Assembly (NCBI GenBank): GCA_011052985.1
Contig: DRHY01000178.1
Coordinates: 1-64,000 of the forward strand
Length of the DNA stretch: 64,000 nt
Direction of reading: 5' to 3'
Origin: Methylophaga thalassica
GTDB lineage: Bacteria; Pseudomonadota; Gammaproteobacteria; Nitrosococcales; Methylophagaceae
Both the position numbers and the translations under genes were made by a program. Numbering within the stretch: the first letter of the stretch is position 1; every line of letters starts with the position of its first letter. The notes under the pieces are model-generated. The model did not search any database. It saw only the letters and a program-made list of their open reading frames with translations, and was not told where the DNA came from. This document shows positions 1 through 8,395 of the stretch, piece by piece.

Positions 1-32
1 ATCCACCTGATAATTACACTTATCAGATGGAT
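1..32. repeat. Imperfect hairpin at window edge
   Basis: Arms ATCCACCTGATAA and TTATCAGATGGAT pair over 13 positions with one G-T wobble around a 6-nt loop. It may be the terminator of a gene lying left of the window, but the T-run that follows is weak. The left arm may continue outside the window. Confidence 0.45.
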
Positions 33-102
33 AATTTTAAAAATCCCCGTATAATCAAAATTAATAGTGATTTTTGTGGCCAAGAAAAACACTGATGTTC
101 GA

Positions 103-153
103 AATTTAAAATCTGACCGGTTATCCCTCACACAACTACTCAGATTTTAAATT
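103..153. repeat. Perfect 14-bp inverted repeat upstream of integrase
   Basis: The arms AATTTAAAATCTGA and TCAGATTTTAAATT are exact reverse complements separated by 23 bp, ending 50 bp before the recombinase start. The position fits either an operator that autoregulates the recombinase or recombinase-binding arms of an attachment site. The 23-bp spacer is longer than a normal tyrosine-recombinase crossover region, so an operator or accessory site is as likely as att. Confidence 0.5.
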
Positions 154-202
154 CTGAAACAAGGTCTAGAAATTAAATAACAGCAGCCAGGTATTACAAC
201 TG

Positions 203-1357
203 ATGAAAGAAGAGATGCCCAACTCCCCTATTCCAGTTTTCGATGTCAATCATCCACCAATTGAATTTAGAGAACTTATAGAAGATGTTATGGAAAATTT
301 CGAACAAGGTGTGCCGGCAAACAGTAAACGGGCTCGTGATGCAGACTTGGCCGTCTATACTGCATGGGGTAAAAATGTCTACGGAACATATTTCAAAGCT
401 ATTCCATCTTCGCCAGAGCATATCGAGAAATTCTTAAATGATATGTCTGCTGAGGTAACAGAGACTAGTTCTACTAAAAACATAAATGGTGAAATGGTTG
501 ATACAACTACAAAACATCGACTTAAAGCACTAAGTACAATAGAAAGATATCTCGCTTCGCTTTCATATAAAAATAAATTGTACCTGGATGCGATCATGGA
601 CATTACAAAAAACTATCAACTTAGTTCAGGTTTCGTGAACCCTACATCTGTCAGAAGAGTTAAGGCTACACTTAAAAAAATCAGAGCCCTATACCGTGAT
701 AATTCACAAAAACAAGCACAACCATTTAGTTTGGATCTTATTGAAGATGTTATTTCACTGCATGATGGTTCTCTGAGAGATAAGTTAGAAATCACCCTAC
801 TCTCATTTGCTTTTGACACTATGATGCGATGTTCAGAATTAGTAAGAGTCAATGTTGAAGATTTATCTTTTGATCCAACATTTCGTGACGGCATTGTTGA
901 GCTTCATTGGTCTAAAACAGACCAGGACGGTAAAGGGCAAACTAGGTATCTGAGTTCTCAAACAGTCAAATTATTAAAGGATTATCTGCAAGCAACAAAT
1001 ATCAACTCTGGACTGTTATTTCGTTCTATTGGAAAAAACAACAAGCAACTTGAAGCCATGCATAAAGACAGAGTAGGAATTATTTTCAAACGGCTTGGTA
1101 GAAGATTGTCCAAATTCTATTCAGATAATTCAGTAAACAATATATTATCTAAGTCAAAGATTGTACCAACAGAAATATCAGCTCACTCTACACGTGTAGC
1201 TGCAGCCCAGGCTCTGGCACTGAACGGTGCATCCACTGTTCAGTTAATGAATGAAGGTGGATGGAAATCTGCAGTAATGCCGGCTCGATATTCAAGACAT
1301 GCTGACACTAAAAAAGGTGCAATGGCTCAACTACATAAAAGAGCCAGGGCAACATAA
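203..1357 (+). CDS. Tyrosine recombinase/integrase
   Basis: A 384-residue site-specific recombinase that would cut and join DNA through a tyrosine nucleophile. The C-terminal catalytic half shows the family residues: Arg at about 209 (MMRCSELVR), the HSTR box with His328 and Arg331, Trp354 in GGWKS in place of the second His, and nucleophile Tyr363 (ARYSRH). The N-terminal 160 residues look like a helical core-binding domain. The Shine-Dalgarno is weak, and a second ATG four codons in is possible. It sits behind a perfect inverted repeat and ahead of an unknown 92-residue gene. It could integrate the element or resolve multimers; the sequence does not say which. It is one of three tyrosine recombinases in the window. 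Confidence 0.85.
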   Translation: MKEEMPNSPIPVFDVNHPPIEFRELIEDVMENFEQGVPANSKRARDADLAVYTAWGKNVYGTYFKAIPSSPEHIEKFLNDMSAEVTETSSTKNINGEMVDTTTKHRLKALSTIERYLASLSYKNKLYLDAIMDITKNYQLSSGFVNPTSVRRVKATLKKIRALYRDNSQKQAQPFSLDLIEDVISLHDGSLRDKLEITLLSFAFDTMMRCSELVRVNVEDLSFDPTFRDGIVELHWSKTDQDGKGQTRYLSSQTVKLLKDYLQATNINSGLLFRSIGKNNKQLEAMHKDRVGIIFKRLGRRLSKFYSDNSVNNILSKSKIVPTEISAHSTRVAAAQALALNGASTVQLMNEGGWKSAVMPARYSRHADTKKGAMAQLHKRARAT

Positions 1358-1390
1358 ATCTCCTTACATTAATTGTTGAACTTATATTAA

Positions 1391-1669
1391 ATGATCGAAA
1401 TATTATTAGATGTCGTTGGAAAAAAAACCAATGGTGATACCTGCCATCCATATAAGTACCAAAGAGGTCCTATGACTGGCATGTATGTATACACACTAAA
1501 TGGCAACGATAACTTTGAAGCTACTGATGAGGAAGGTCTTCGAAATATGATCGAATCTGGACAATTTAATCATACTGGCAGAATTCGAATGATACCTCAC
1601 AATGCCACTTCTACTGCAGCAGCTTCAGCATTAAATGTTGTTTCATATAAACGAATATCACTGACCTGA
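1391..1669 (+). CDS. Hypothetical protein, 92 aa
   Basis: I do not recognise this family. It is a small soluble protein without a signal peptide or membrane segment, starting 33 bp after the recombinase stop on the same strand, so the two may be cotranscribed. The Shine-Dalgarno is not clear. Its codon usage and AT-richness match its neighbours. Confidence 0.5.
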   Translation: MIEILLDVVGKKTNGDTCHPYKYQRGPMTGMYVYTLNGNDNFEATDEEGLRNMIESGQFNHTGRIRMIPHNATSTAAASALNVVSYKRISLT

Positions 1670-1745
1670 ACAAAACAACTAATCATACTTGCGCTAATAC
1701 TACTTCATGATTTAATGGCTTATAGAACTTTTAAGAGGCTAGATC

Positions 1746-2393
1746 ATGGAATTTCTAATTATCTTTATTGCTGGATTAGCTGCTGGTGTTCACTTCACTA
1801 AGAAGTATCAATTCAATAAATATGCTGTACATATTGGTGAGCAGATTGTTACTGATGTATTGAAGCTTTCATTATCTGAAGATAACTATGCCCTACTCTC
1901 CAATGTCACACTGCCAATTACTGATGATAACAACCAAAAAGGAACAAGCCAGGTAGACCATATTTTGATATCTACTCGTGGTGTTTTTGTCATTGAGACT
2001 AAACATTACCGTGGTTCAATCGTTGGCACTTATAATTCTAAAGAATGGTACCAATACACTCAGTTCGATAAACATTCATTTCAGAATCCGTTACTTCAGA
2101 ATTTTAGTCACTTAATGGCTATTGAATCTATTACCGGTTTCTCACACCATGATATGCATAATGTTGTATCTTTTAGCGGTAATGCAGAGTTCAAATCAGA
2201 AAGGCCAAAGGGTGTTTTGAAAAGCTCAGAACTAAAAGCATTTATCGAATCATTTCCGAACAACTCACTTTCAGCTGATGAGATCTATTATCTTGTGGGG
2301 AAACTACAAGTACATCGATTGCCTGAAAATTCTGAGACAGACCTAAAACACGTAGAGTATCTAACTACAAAACATAAAAAAAAGACTGTTTAG
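1746..2393 (+). CDS. NERD-domain protein (nuclease-related)
   Basis: This 215-residue protein begins with a single hydrophobic helix (about residues 3-17). It then carries a NERD domain, a family related to PD-(D/E)XK nucleases: a Glu in HIGEQ, QVDHILIS with the expected Asp, and ETKHYRG with the E-x-K motif. These are the residues that bind metal in that fold. NERD proteins are common on plasmids; their substrates are mostly unproven. The N-terminal anchor suggests a membrane-tethered enzyme facing the cytoplasm. A good start is indicated by AGAGGC before the ATG. It faces the partition operon and shares a terminator region with it. Confidence 0.75.
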   Translation: MEFLIIFIAGLAAGVHFTKKYQFNKYAVHIGEQIVTDVLKLSLSEDNYALLSNVTLPITDDNNQKGTSQVDHILISTRGVFVIETKHYRGSIVGTYNSKEWYQYTQFDKHSFQNPLLQNFSHLMAIESITGFSHHDMHNVVSFSGNAEFKSERPKGVLKSSELKAFIESFPNNSLSADEIYYLVGKLQVHRLPENSETDLKHVEYLTTKHKKKTV

Positions 2394-2405
2394 ATTTACA
2401 GTCTT
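2375..2405 (-). terminator. Rho-independent terminator for the partition operon
   Basis: Read on the minus strand, AAGACTGT and ACAGTCTT form an 8-bp stem followed by a run of about eight T. It overlaps the 3' end of the NERD gene and lies downstream of the leftward parA/RHH transcript. Confidence 0.7.
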
Positions 2406-2428
2406 ATTAAATACAACATATCTTCATC

Positions 2429-2491
2429 GGGCTAAAATAATTGTCATATTGTGTGTAAGTACTTACATACTATTGATAATTAATTTAGCCC
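2429..2491. repeat. 63-bp near-perfect palindrome
   Basis: GGGCTAAA at the left matches TTTAGCCC at the right, and the arms continue almost perfectly to a central 12-bp palindrome GTAAGTACTTAC. Only a few mismatches and one bulge occur over the whole length. It sits between two convergent genes, has no T-run of its own, and lies between the RHH stop codon and the terminator hairpin. Confidence 0.6.
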
Positions 2492-2496
2492 CTAAA

Positions 2497-2856
2497 TTAA
2501 GATGTTATTTCTTTATACCTATTCAATTGATCCTTCATCTTCTTTTTTGTAAGCAAAGCTTCTATTGCTAACTCTATTAGCTCAGAGTCTTTCACACCGA
2601 TCTCATCTGCAATCTCGACAATTAGTTCAGGCATCTCTGGACGCATCTTGAAATTCTTTTGTTGTGTGTATGGTGTTCGGCCCCCTCTTCTTTTTCTTTT
2701 GTTTGGCTGTCGACTTACAAAGCCTGCCTCTTCAGACACTTTGCTCAACTCTTTCTTATCAACCTTCGGTTTACTTTTCTTTGTCCCAGCAAATTCTGCA
2801 ATGTCTAGTTCATCATCAAAATCATCTAAATCTAATCCAGCTCTCTCAGCCATCAC
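2497..2856 (-). CDS. Ribbon-helix-helix partition protein (ParB/ParG-like)
   Basis: A 119-residue DNA-binding protein with an acidic N-terminus, a basic linker (KRKRRGGR) and a C-terminal region (about 70-110) with the beta-strand plus two helices expected of a ribbon-helix-helix fold. Its ATG overlaps the last codons of the ParA gene, so the two are translationally coupled. Small RHH proteins next to a ParA without an N-terminal HTH form type Ib partition systems: the RHH protein binds the centromere and activates the ATPase. The repeated palindromes upstream of parA are the expected binding sites. The assignment rests on context and fold pattern more than on sequence motif. Confidence 0.65.
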   Translation of the reverse strand: MMAERAGLDLDDFDDELDIAEFAGTKKSKPKVDKKELSKVSEEAGFVSRQPNKRKRRGGRTPYTQQKNFKMRPEMPELIVEIADEIGVKDSELIELAIEALLTKKKMKDQLNRYKEITS

Positions 2857-3541
2857 TATCTCCTGACATTATCTCTTTCAGCTTCCTCTTAACCTCTTCT
2901 GCATAAGCTTTTGCGTTTGAGGCTGTCACTTCAATACCGGAAACTTCTTTAGGATCTAAATTATTTACTATTCCTCCATAAGAGCGAACTGCCTTATATG
3001 CATCTTTCTCTATAAGTGACACGTTAAAAACATCAACCCCGGCATCTTTGAATTGGCTCACAATGAACTTGAGCGTTCTAGGAACAATTGCCGCACTTGT
3101 TCGTGTAAACAACACTGAATAAGCAATCTTTCTTCTAAATGCCTTACTTTGCTGACGCAATAACTTTATTGTCTTCACTGCTTCATCAGCATCGTCTTGT
3201 GATCCCTGACATGGAATAATTACTAAGTCTGCCCTACTTACTGCATTTGCAACTGCAATACTTGCGGTGCCCTCCAAGTCAACTATAACAAACGCATTCT
3301 CATCTTCTGCTTTCTCGATGTCATCGATAATTGTTTCTTCGTCAGACTCATACACATTCAGATTACCTGGACAGCCTGATTTTTTTGCCCATTTTGCACC
3401 ATGTTTATTTGGGTCAGCATCTATTAAGGCTACTTTTACATCTTTTTCTTCGCCCTGTCTTGATAATTCAGAGGCTAAGGTTATTGCTGCTGTAGTCTTA
3501 CCTGCCCCACCTTTTGAACTAGCCATAACGACCGTTGGCAT
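2846..3541 (-). CDS. parA: ParA-family partition ATPase (type Ib)
   Basis: A deviant Walker ATPase that would position DNA copies before cell division. The motif KGGAGKTT at residues 10-17 is the ParA/MinD signature, with LIDADP and VIVDLEG as further nucleotide-site motifs. At about 231 residues with no N-terminal helix-turn-helix it is the short type Ib form. I chose the ATG preceded by GAGGA nine bases upstream; an in-frame ATG five codons earlier lacks a ribosome site. It is first in a two-gene leftward operon with the RHH protein. The promoter must lie within or next to the palindrome array, which suits autoregulation by the partition complex. Confidence 0.85.
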   Translation of the reverse strand: MPTVVMASSKGGAGKTTAAITLASELSRQGEEKDVKVALIDADPNKHGAKWAKKSGCPGNLNVYESDEETIIDDIEKAEDENAFVIVDLEGTASIAVANAVSRADLVIIPCQGSQDDADEAVKTIKLLRQQSKAFRRKIAYSVLFTRTSAAIVPRTLKFIVSQFKDAGVDVFNVSLIEKDAYKAVRSYGGIVNNLDPKEVSGIEVTASNAKAYAEEVKRKLKEIMSGDSDG

Positions 3542-3572
3542 ATACTTAATCCTCATCTGATTTTTATACTTA

Positions 3573-4014
3573 GATAGCTATCAGATATCCATAAGCTATC
3601 TCTTCCATGAATATTAGTATATTTATAACATTTTTTCCACATATATATAGATAGCTATCAGATATCTATGAGATATCAGTATTCATCTTAGAAAGATAGC
3701 TATCCGGATAACTAATAGATATCTACAAGTTATCTTATAAGCTCATTAATGAATTTTTTAATATTTCGATTAAATGTTAGCCAGAAAAATTAACAATATT
3801 TATAGATAGCTATCTAATAGCTTTATAGATACCTACATAGATATCCAGACAGATATCTATGTAGCTATCTTACAGCTTTTAAAGTGATATCTATTAGCTA
3901 TCTGGATAGCTATCTTACAGCTTTTAAAGTGATATCTATTAGCTATCCGGATAGCTATCTTTCTAAGATAGAATAAATGTAGCTGAGATATCTTTCAGAT
4001 ATCTGATAGCTATC
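3573..4014. repeat. Candidate partition centromere (iterated palindromes)
   Basis: The 10-bp palindrome GATAGCTATC occurs seven times, at 3573, 3650, 3695, 3805, 3905, 3950 and 4005, interleaved with about ten copies of GATATC. Part of the array is a 45-bp tandem repeat, with units starting at 3862, 3907 and a partial third at 3952. The DNA is very AT-rich. Its place just upstream of parA is where type Ib systems keep the site bound by their RHH protein. The exact recognition unit is an inference. Confidence 0.75.
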
Positions 4015-4348
4015 TTATGAACATATAGAAACGAGCCACTGTATGTGTATGAATGATTCATATGTATGAGAGGGAATGTGTCATAGTTGATTATCATCAG
4101 ATGCGCAAATGAATTAATTTGTATTGTTTTCAGCGTAGCAAATGAGAAATGAGAGGAGAGAGAACACATCATTATAAAGCGATTAAGAAGTTATAAACCT
4201 AGATGAGAACTTTGTCACAAAAGCGAAACATGTGAAAAATTTGTGATTGAAAAAAGCTCTTTTTATTCGTTAAATATAAGCGTGAAAAATTAGTTATGTC
4301 TAAGGACATAACGATGTGTTTTTAAGAGTAAATTTGAGGAGTAGGGCA
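4015..4348. other. Non-coding stretch before the DUF2857-like gene
   Basis: No ORF of any promise was found here. It must hold the promoter of the rightward regulator gene. A short palindromic piece, TTATGTCTAAGGACATAA, lies just before that gene's possible first start codon and could be an operator. Confidence 0.4.
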
Positions 4349-5173
4349 GTGCAAAGCCTGTATACGGATATGACGTATAGCTTTTTAGTGAAGCTAATGG
4401 ATGCGTCTTTGATAAGTGATAAAGAACGAATAACTGAATTAGGATTCACACCAGTTCAGGTAAATGTCATATCCAACCTCCCTCATAGTGATTTGTATAA
4501 ACTGTCACGGATTTATAAATTACTCGATATTTCAATTAATGAAATATATTTAACAAAAGCAATCAATCAGGCTAAAGAAAATGTTCGTTGTCGTAGTGAC
4601 ATCGAAAATATGGATATTACACACAAATTACTGAGAAATTTATCCACATTGTCCGCTCACGAAACAGAGAGTAAATCACTCTCAGAACTATTTAATCTAT
4701 CAAACAAAATAATTTCACAACTAGCTTCGATGACAATTCAAGATACGTTAGCGATAGCAAGAACTGGAATTGTATTTTATGAAATCTCAGCTAATGAATT
4801 TAAATTAGCGATGGCTTTAGAATACATACAAGAATCTCGTCGTGAAGAGGAAGCTATTAATCACCTAATCGTTAAAGATGCATCCTGGCCGATGGTGCAT
4901 GCTCTTACTGGAATGAGCAGAGCACTTTTCCAAGAAATGAGAAAATCATTGAATGCTCCAAAAACACTGGGCGGTCCGCCCAGAAGATTAACGGAAGAAG
5001 AGGAGATAATAGCCTGGAATTCGTGGGTTAAGACTGCAAACAAAACTCCTCTAGAACGGTGCATTACAGTAAGCCAAACGTTGAACGATATTGCATTACG
5101 TCATTTATGGCCAACATTATCTGAATGGCTGAAGAACGAATCAGAGTCAGTAAAATCATCGGTAGTTATATAA
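4349..5173 (+). CDS. DUF2857-like element regulator
   Basis: A 274-residue protein that resembles DUF2857 proteins, a family found on PFGI-1-type elements. The pattern (LGF, short helices, a helix-turn-helix-like core, then GGPP and acidic residues) appears once near residues 15-110 and seems to be echoed near 170-265, so the gene may hold two related domains. Some element regulators have FlhC-like folds (SetC in SXT, for instance); a similar role here is inference. The start is the GTG seven bases after GAGGAG; an earlier GTG 11 codons upstream lacks a ribosome site. It sits immediately before the first copy of the repeated transfer-operon element, whose sequence starts at this gene's stop codon. 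Confidence 0.6.
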   Translation: MQSLYTDMTYSFLVKLMDASLISDKERITELGFTPVQVNVISNLPHSDLYKLSRIYKLLDISINEIYLTKAINQAKENVRCRSDIENMDITHKLLRNLSTLSAHETESKSLSELFNLSNKIISQLASMTIQDTLAIARTGIVFYEISANEFKLAMALEYIQESRREEEAINHLIVKDASWPMVHALTGMSRALFQEMRKSLNAPKTLGGPPRRLTEEEEIIAWNSWVKTANKTPLERCITVSQTLNDIALRHLWPTLSEWLKNESESVKSSVVI

Positions 5174-5199
5174 CCAGCATAGAGCAATATCCGGTTATT
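5171..5199 (+). promoter_or_regulatory. Transfer operator copy 1
   Basis: One of three copies of a 29-bp element: TAACC(A/G)GC, a variable centre, then CAATATCCGGTTATT. TAACCGG and CCGGTTA are inverted repeats; this copy has TAACCAG in the left arm. It ends 57 bp before the PilL-like start codon. A TTTAT sequence about ten bases further on could be the -10 box. Confidence 0.7.
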
Positions 5200-5256
5200 G
5201 ATTGCCTTTATTAGCACCTGAAACGAATATGTACGCAAAATTGATGGAGATGCATC

Positions 5257-5766
5257 TTGCGTACAAAACTACTCATTGCAGCACTGCCTGTCATCATGAC
5301 TGGCTGTATAACGCTTCCTACTTTTGAGCAGGAAGCAAAACCAATTACGACAACTGGTTCCCCTGAAGTTATACCTGATATTTTTATTGAGCGTTATGAC
5401 TATGAACCTCCCAAAGAAACACAAGTAAGAGTTGGCCGGTACTCAAGTGCAGCTGCTGTAAACACTAGGCAGCAAGAGAACTTACTGGAAGTTGTTGTTG
5501 ATACAGAAATACCATCTCAAGAACAAACCGTTGGCCAAGCAATAGACTTCTTACTTCTCAGAAGTGGATACACATTAGCTGCACCCGATATCCAGGGAAA
5601 ACATGTAAAACAACTCCTCAATAAGACTTTACCTGAAATACACCGAAAAATAGGGCCTGTAATGCTAAAAGATGCCTTGATGATGTTAGTCGGAAAAGCG
5701 TACTGGATGAAAGTCGATCCTGTACATAGGTTAATAGCATTTGACACAGTTGATGAGTTTAAATAA
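5257..5766 (+). CDS. PilL-like transfer lipoprotein (TIGR03748-like)
   Basis: A 169-residue exported lipoprotein and the first gene of the transfer operon. A short signal peptide ends in the lipobox IMTGC. The mature part contains RVGRYSS and a conserved IDFLLLRSGYTL segment, as in the N-terminal domain of PilL-like proteins of PFGI-1-class elements (TIGR03748). It starts with TTG, placed seven bases after GGAG. Its stop overlaps the next start by one base. The role in the mating apparatus is not established; an outer-membrane or periplasmic position is likely. Confidence 0.7.
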   Translation: MRTKLLIAALPVIMTGCITLPTFEQEAKPITTTGSPEVIPDIFIERYDYEPPKETQVRVGRYSSAAAVNTRQQENLLEVVVDTEIPSQEQTVGQAIDFLLLRSGYTLAAPDIQGKHVKQLLNKTLPEIHRKIGPVMLKDALMMLVGKAYWMKVDPVHRLIAFDTVDEFK

Positions 5767-6632
5767 TGACAGATAAAAGCAAATCTCACGATGTTTTCGA
5801 TGGTGAAATACCGAAAGATATTGGCAAAAAGAAAAGTCCTCCAGTATGGATAAAAATAATATTGCTACTGATATTAGTCAGTGTACTTGGTACAGCGGTG
5901 TACATACTTGAATCAGATAACGAATACGACATTGAGCCAGGAGTAGACTTAAATGAAACAGTTATTTCCGAACTGACAGCTGAAAATCCCATTATTAATG
6001 AAGTAAACACAACTAACAATAATGAGGCAGAGAAAGAGAGTATTCAGGAATCGAACTTAGATATCTTAGAGCTTGAAAATACTCAGAACGAGATTCAAGT
6101 AATCCCATCTAATACCGCCCAACCAAGTTCTAATACAGCAGGCTTTTATGATGAGAAAAGTGAGCTTGATGTGGAGTTAGCTGATTTATCAACTAGACTC
6201 GACACTATAGAGGATAAGGAATCGGATCGAATAGCATTAGTTAAGAGTGGAATGGAGTTACATGCAGAAAGTATTAATAAATTAAATGCATTAGTTGGCT
6301 CACTCAAAGAATTAAAGAGTGAACTTAAAGCATTGAAAAGAGAATCAACAAAGACTAATGGCGTAGCTCAGCCTTCCCATCTCGAAGCTCAAAAAAAACT
6401 ACCTAAAACAGATATACCAAATAAACCAAACGCTATTAGCAAAACTGATCAGCTCAAGCTGTTGGGTATCGATTCATGGGGTGGCGAAGATTATGCTCAA
6501 ATTGAATACAAGAACGAAATCCATCTCCTAAGCACAACCGAGAAGATAGGAAAATGGAAAGTAATGAGTATTGACGACAATAGCGTAATGATAAAAAACG
6601 AAGAAGGAGTGAGCTTTGAACTTAAGATTTAA
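5766..6632 (+). CDS. Membrane-anchored coiled-coil transfer protein
   Basis: A 288-residue protein with one membrane helix near residues 28-48, a long acidic low-complexity and coiled-coil region (about 55-200), and a small C-terminal beta domain (last 60 residues) that recalls PilP-like or periplasmic assembly domains. The topology is N-in with a large periplasmic part. It overlaps both neighbours, so it belongs to the transfer operon. I cannot name the family with confidence. Confidence 0.55.
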   Translation: MTDKSKSHDVFDGEIPKDIGKKKSPPVWIKIILLLILVSVLGTAVYILESDNEYDIEPGVDLNETVISELTAENPIINEVNTTNNNEAEKESIQESNLDILELENTQNEIQVIPSNTAQPSSNTAGFYDEKSELDVELADLSTRLDTIEDKESDRIALVKSGMELHAESINKLNALVGSLKELKSELKALKRESTKTNGVAQPSHLEAQKKLPKTDIPNKPNAISKTDQLKLLGIDSWGGEDYAQIEYKNEIHLLSTTEKIGKWKVMSIDDNSVMIKNEEGVSFELKI

Positions 6633-7392
6633 GAATCATGTACTTTTAGTGCTGATACTAGCAGCAAATACATCGTTAGCTGCGGATAAAATCACATCAA
6701 AAGAAACACAATCCAAAGCCATTGACAGTTCGGAGTACCAAACTGAGCAAAAGCATCTTATGTGGGGTTTATCGGCAGCTGAATACTCACGATACGAAGA
6801 ACTTATGAAGGGGATTAGAGGAAGCATAAGTCCTGAAACAATATCTCCAATAGAAGTACTGGGCATACATGCTCAAAACGATGCTGAACGAAGAAAATAC
6901 GCACGGCTTTGGGCTGACATGATGGAAAAAGATGCTGAACGCGTACTTGCGTTCCAACGTGCTTATGACCAGGCATGGAGAGACAAAGGTGATAAACCGC
7001 TAATTGACATTACACAGCTAAAGACTCAATCACCTTCGGTTATACCGACAACAACAACACAATCATCAGGATTGCCTGCAAATAATTTGATTATAGCTAC
7101 TAAATTAGATGGGTGTGCTGCCTGCGATAAGAAGATACAGCAACTTTTAACATCGATGCTAGTAGATAAAACGCTACATCTTGATGTTTATTTTAGTGAC
7201 TCAAGTGATAAACCTAACAGCGTTATACGCCAATGGGCAATAAGCAATCGTGTAGATGCAGAGATGCTTAAAAGCAGACGTTTAACATTAAATCATGGGC
7301 AATCACTCATAAATCAATATCAGCTTGATGAAAAACAACTACCTGCAACATTCAAAGTCGATAACAATGGAGGGGTAAAAAGGGTAGAATAA
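6616..7392 (+). CDS. Element protein, TIGR03759 (PFL_4693) family
   Basis: An exported 258-residue protein with a signal peptide ending near SLAADK. The block WGLSAAEYSRYEELMKG followed by SPIEVLGIHA, AERRKYA and AFQRAYDQAW is the hallmark of the TIGR03759 family of integrative elements. The C-terminal half holds a CAAC pair in a thioredoxin-like setting, so it may act on disulfides in the periplasm. The start is TTG, seven bases after GGAG, overlapping the previous gene by 17 bp. Confidence 0.75.
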   Translation: MNLRFKNHVLLVLILAANTSLAADKITSKETQSKAIDSSEYQTEQKHLMWGLSAAEYSRYEELMKGIRGSISPETISPIEVLGIHAQNDAERRKYARLWADMMEKDAERVLAFQRAYDQAWRDKGDKPLIDITQLKTQSPSVIPTTTTQSSGLPANNLIIATKLDGCAACDKKIQQLLTSMLVDKTLHLDVYFSDSSDKPNSVIRQWAISNRVDAEMLKSRRLTLNHGQSLINQYQLDEKQLPATFKVDNNGGVKRVE

Positions 7393-7395
7393 TAT

Positions 7396-7890
7396 TTGAC
7401 TAATATTAAATTACCCAATATGACTTCCAATACGACGCCTATTGACTTGAATGCTTATAAGAGATTTCTTGATGGAGAAGTCGAGAAACATGCCAGTGAC
7501 ACCAAAATCAATAATGGCACAAGTATTGTTAATGCTGTCAACGTCGGAAGTTACAGCTTTAGTTGGGGAAAAATAGTCGAGCAACTTTCTGGAGAGTTCT
7601 TTATCTGGAAGTTTCAAATATCTACCCTTGCCAAAAAAACCCATGGCGAGAGAATCTATTTCCAAGAGCAAATATTTAACTATTTGCAGTCAAAACATCC
7701 AGAACATTCATCTGAGCACGCTATCTTGGTGGCTGGTTTGCATGACAAATGTATATTCTTGGGTATTAAGGAAGATGCATTCATCATCGCATCACCAATG
7801 CAACATGAGTATAAAAACCGCATATGGGTTCACATGCATATACTCAACAAAGATATTCCTGAAATTCTTAGCAATATCAATAATACTTAG
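7396..7890 (+). CDS. Hypothetical protein within transfer operon
   Basis: A 164-residue soluble protein with no signal peptide, not one I recognise from PFGI-1-type clusters. It sits between the TIGR03759 gene and the transglycosylase, and overlaps the latter by 86 bp. The TTG start is uncertain; an ATG eight codons later is possible. The lack of an export signal sets it apart from its exported neighbours. Confidence 0.5.
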   Translation: MTNIKLPNMTSNTTPIDLNAYKRFLDGEVEKHASDTKINNGTSIVNAVNVGSYSFSWGKIVEQLSGEFFIWKFQISTLAKKTHGERIYFQEQIFNYLQSKHPEHSSEHAILVAGLHDKCIFLGIKEDAFIIASPMQHEYKNRIWVHMHILNKDIPEILSNINNT

Positions 7891-8395
7891 CTGTAACCTA
7901 TATTCACCAGCATACGCTAATACGTATTCAAAAAAGACTATCCCAGCCCTCTATGTAAAAGTAGCTAAGCAGGAAGGTGTTCCAGCAAATCTACTTTATG
8001 CAATCTCACGAGCAGAAAGCACTAATCCAAAAATAAAAAAGGTATGGCCATGGACTATCAATGTACGTGGTAAAGGATATTACTTTCCAACACGAAAGAA
8101 AGCTTACGCAGCAATTATGCTGTTATTAGCCAATGACATCACTTTAGTTGATATAGGTCTAATGCAAACCAATTGGTATTGGCACAAAGACAAACTGAAA
8201 GATCCATGGAAGGCATTATCACCTGAATACAATATTCAAACTGGAGCAAAAATCTTACGTGAGTGCTACGAACGTAAACAAGACTGGTTTTATTGTGCTG
8301 GTGAGTATCATACAAAGAGTAATACACCAGAAAGAGCAGCACGTGCAAAACGTTACCAGGAGAATGTGCTTAGCTATATAAGGGCAACAAAATGA
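7805..8395 (+). CDS. Lytic transglycosylase (SLT domain) of the transfer system
   Basis: About 196 residues: a signal peptide (IFLKFLAIS to SPAYA) and then an SLT-type fold with the catalytic Glu in AISRAESTNP and the DIGLMQTNWYW motif in place of the usual GLMQI. Such enzymes open peptidoglycan to let the conjugation channel pass. A fold unit of this type follows TIGR03759 in related elements. The start is the nearest ATG before the signal peptide, which lies inside the preceding gene in another frame. Confidence 0.75.
   Translation: MSIKTAYGFTCIYSTKIFLKFLAISIILSCNLYSPAYANTYSKKTIPALYVKVAKQEGVPANLLYAISRAESTNPKIKKVWPWTINVRGKGYYFPTRKKAYAAIMLLLANDITLVDIGLMQTNWYWHKDKLKDPWKALSPEYNIQTGAKILRECYERKQDWFYCAGEYHTKSNTPERAARAKRYQENVLSYIRATK

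Noticed and set aside
3573-4014. CRISPR-like array
   Set aside because: The repeats are short palindromes at ir-regular spacing with no uniform spacers and no cas genes; the context is partition.
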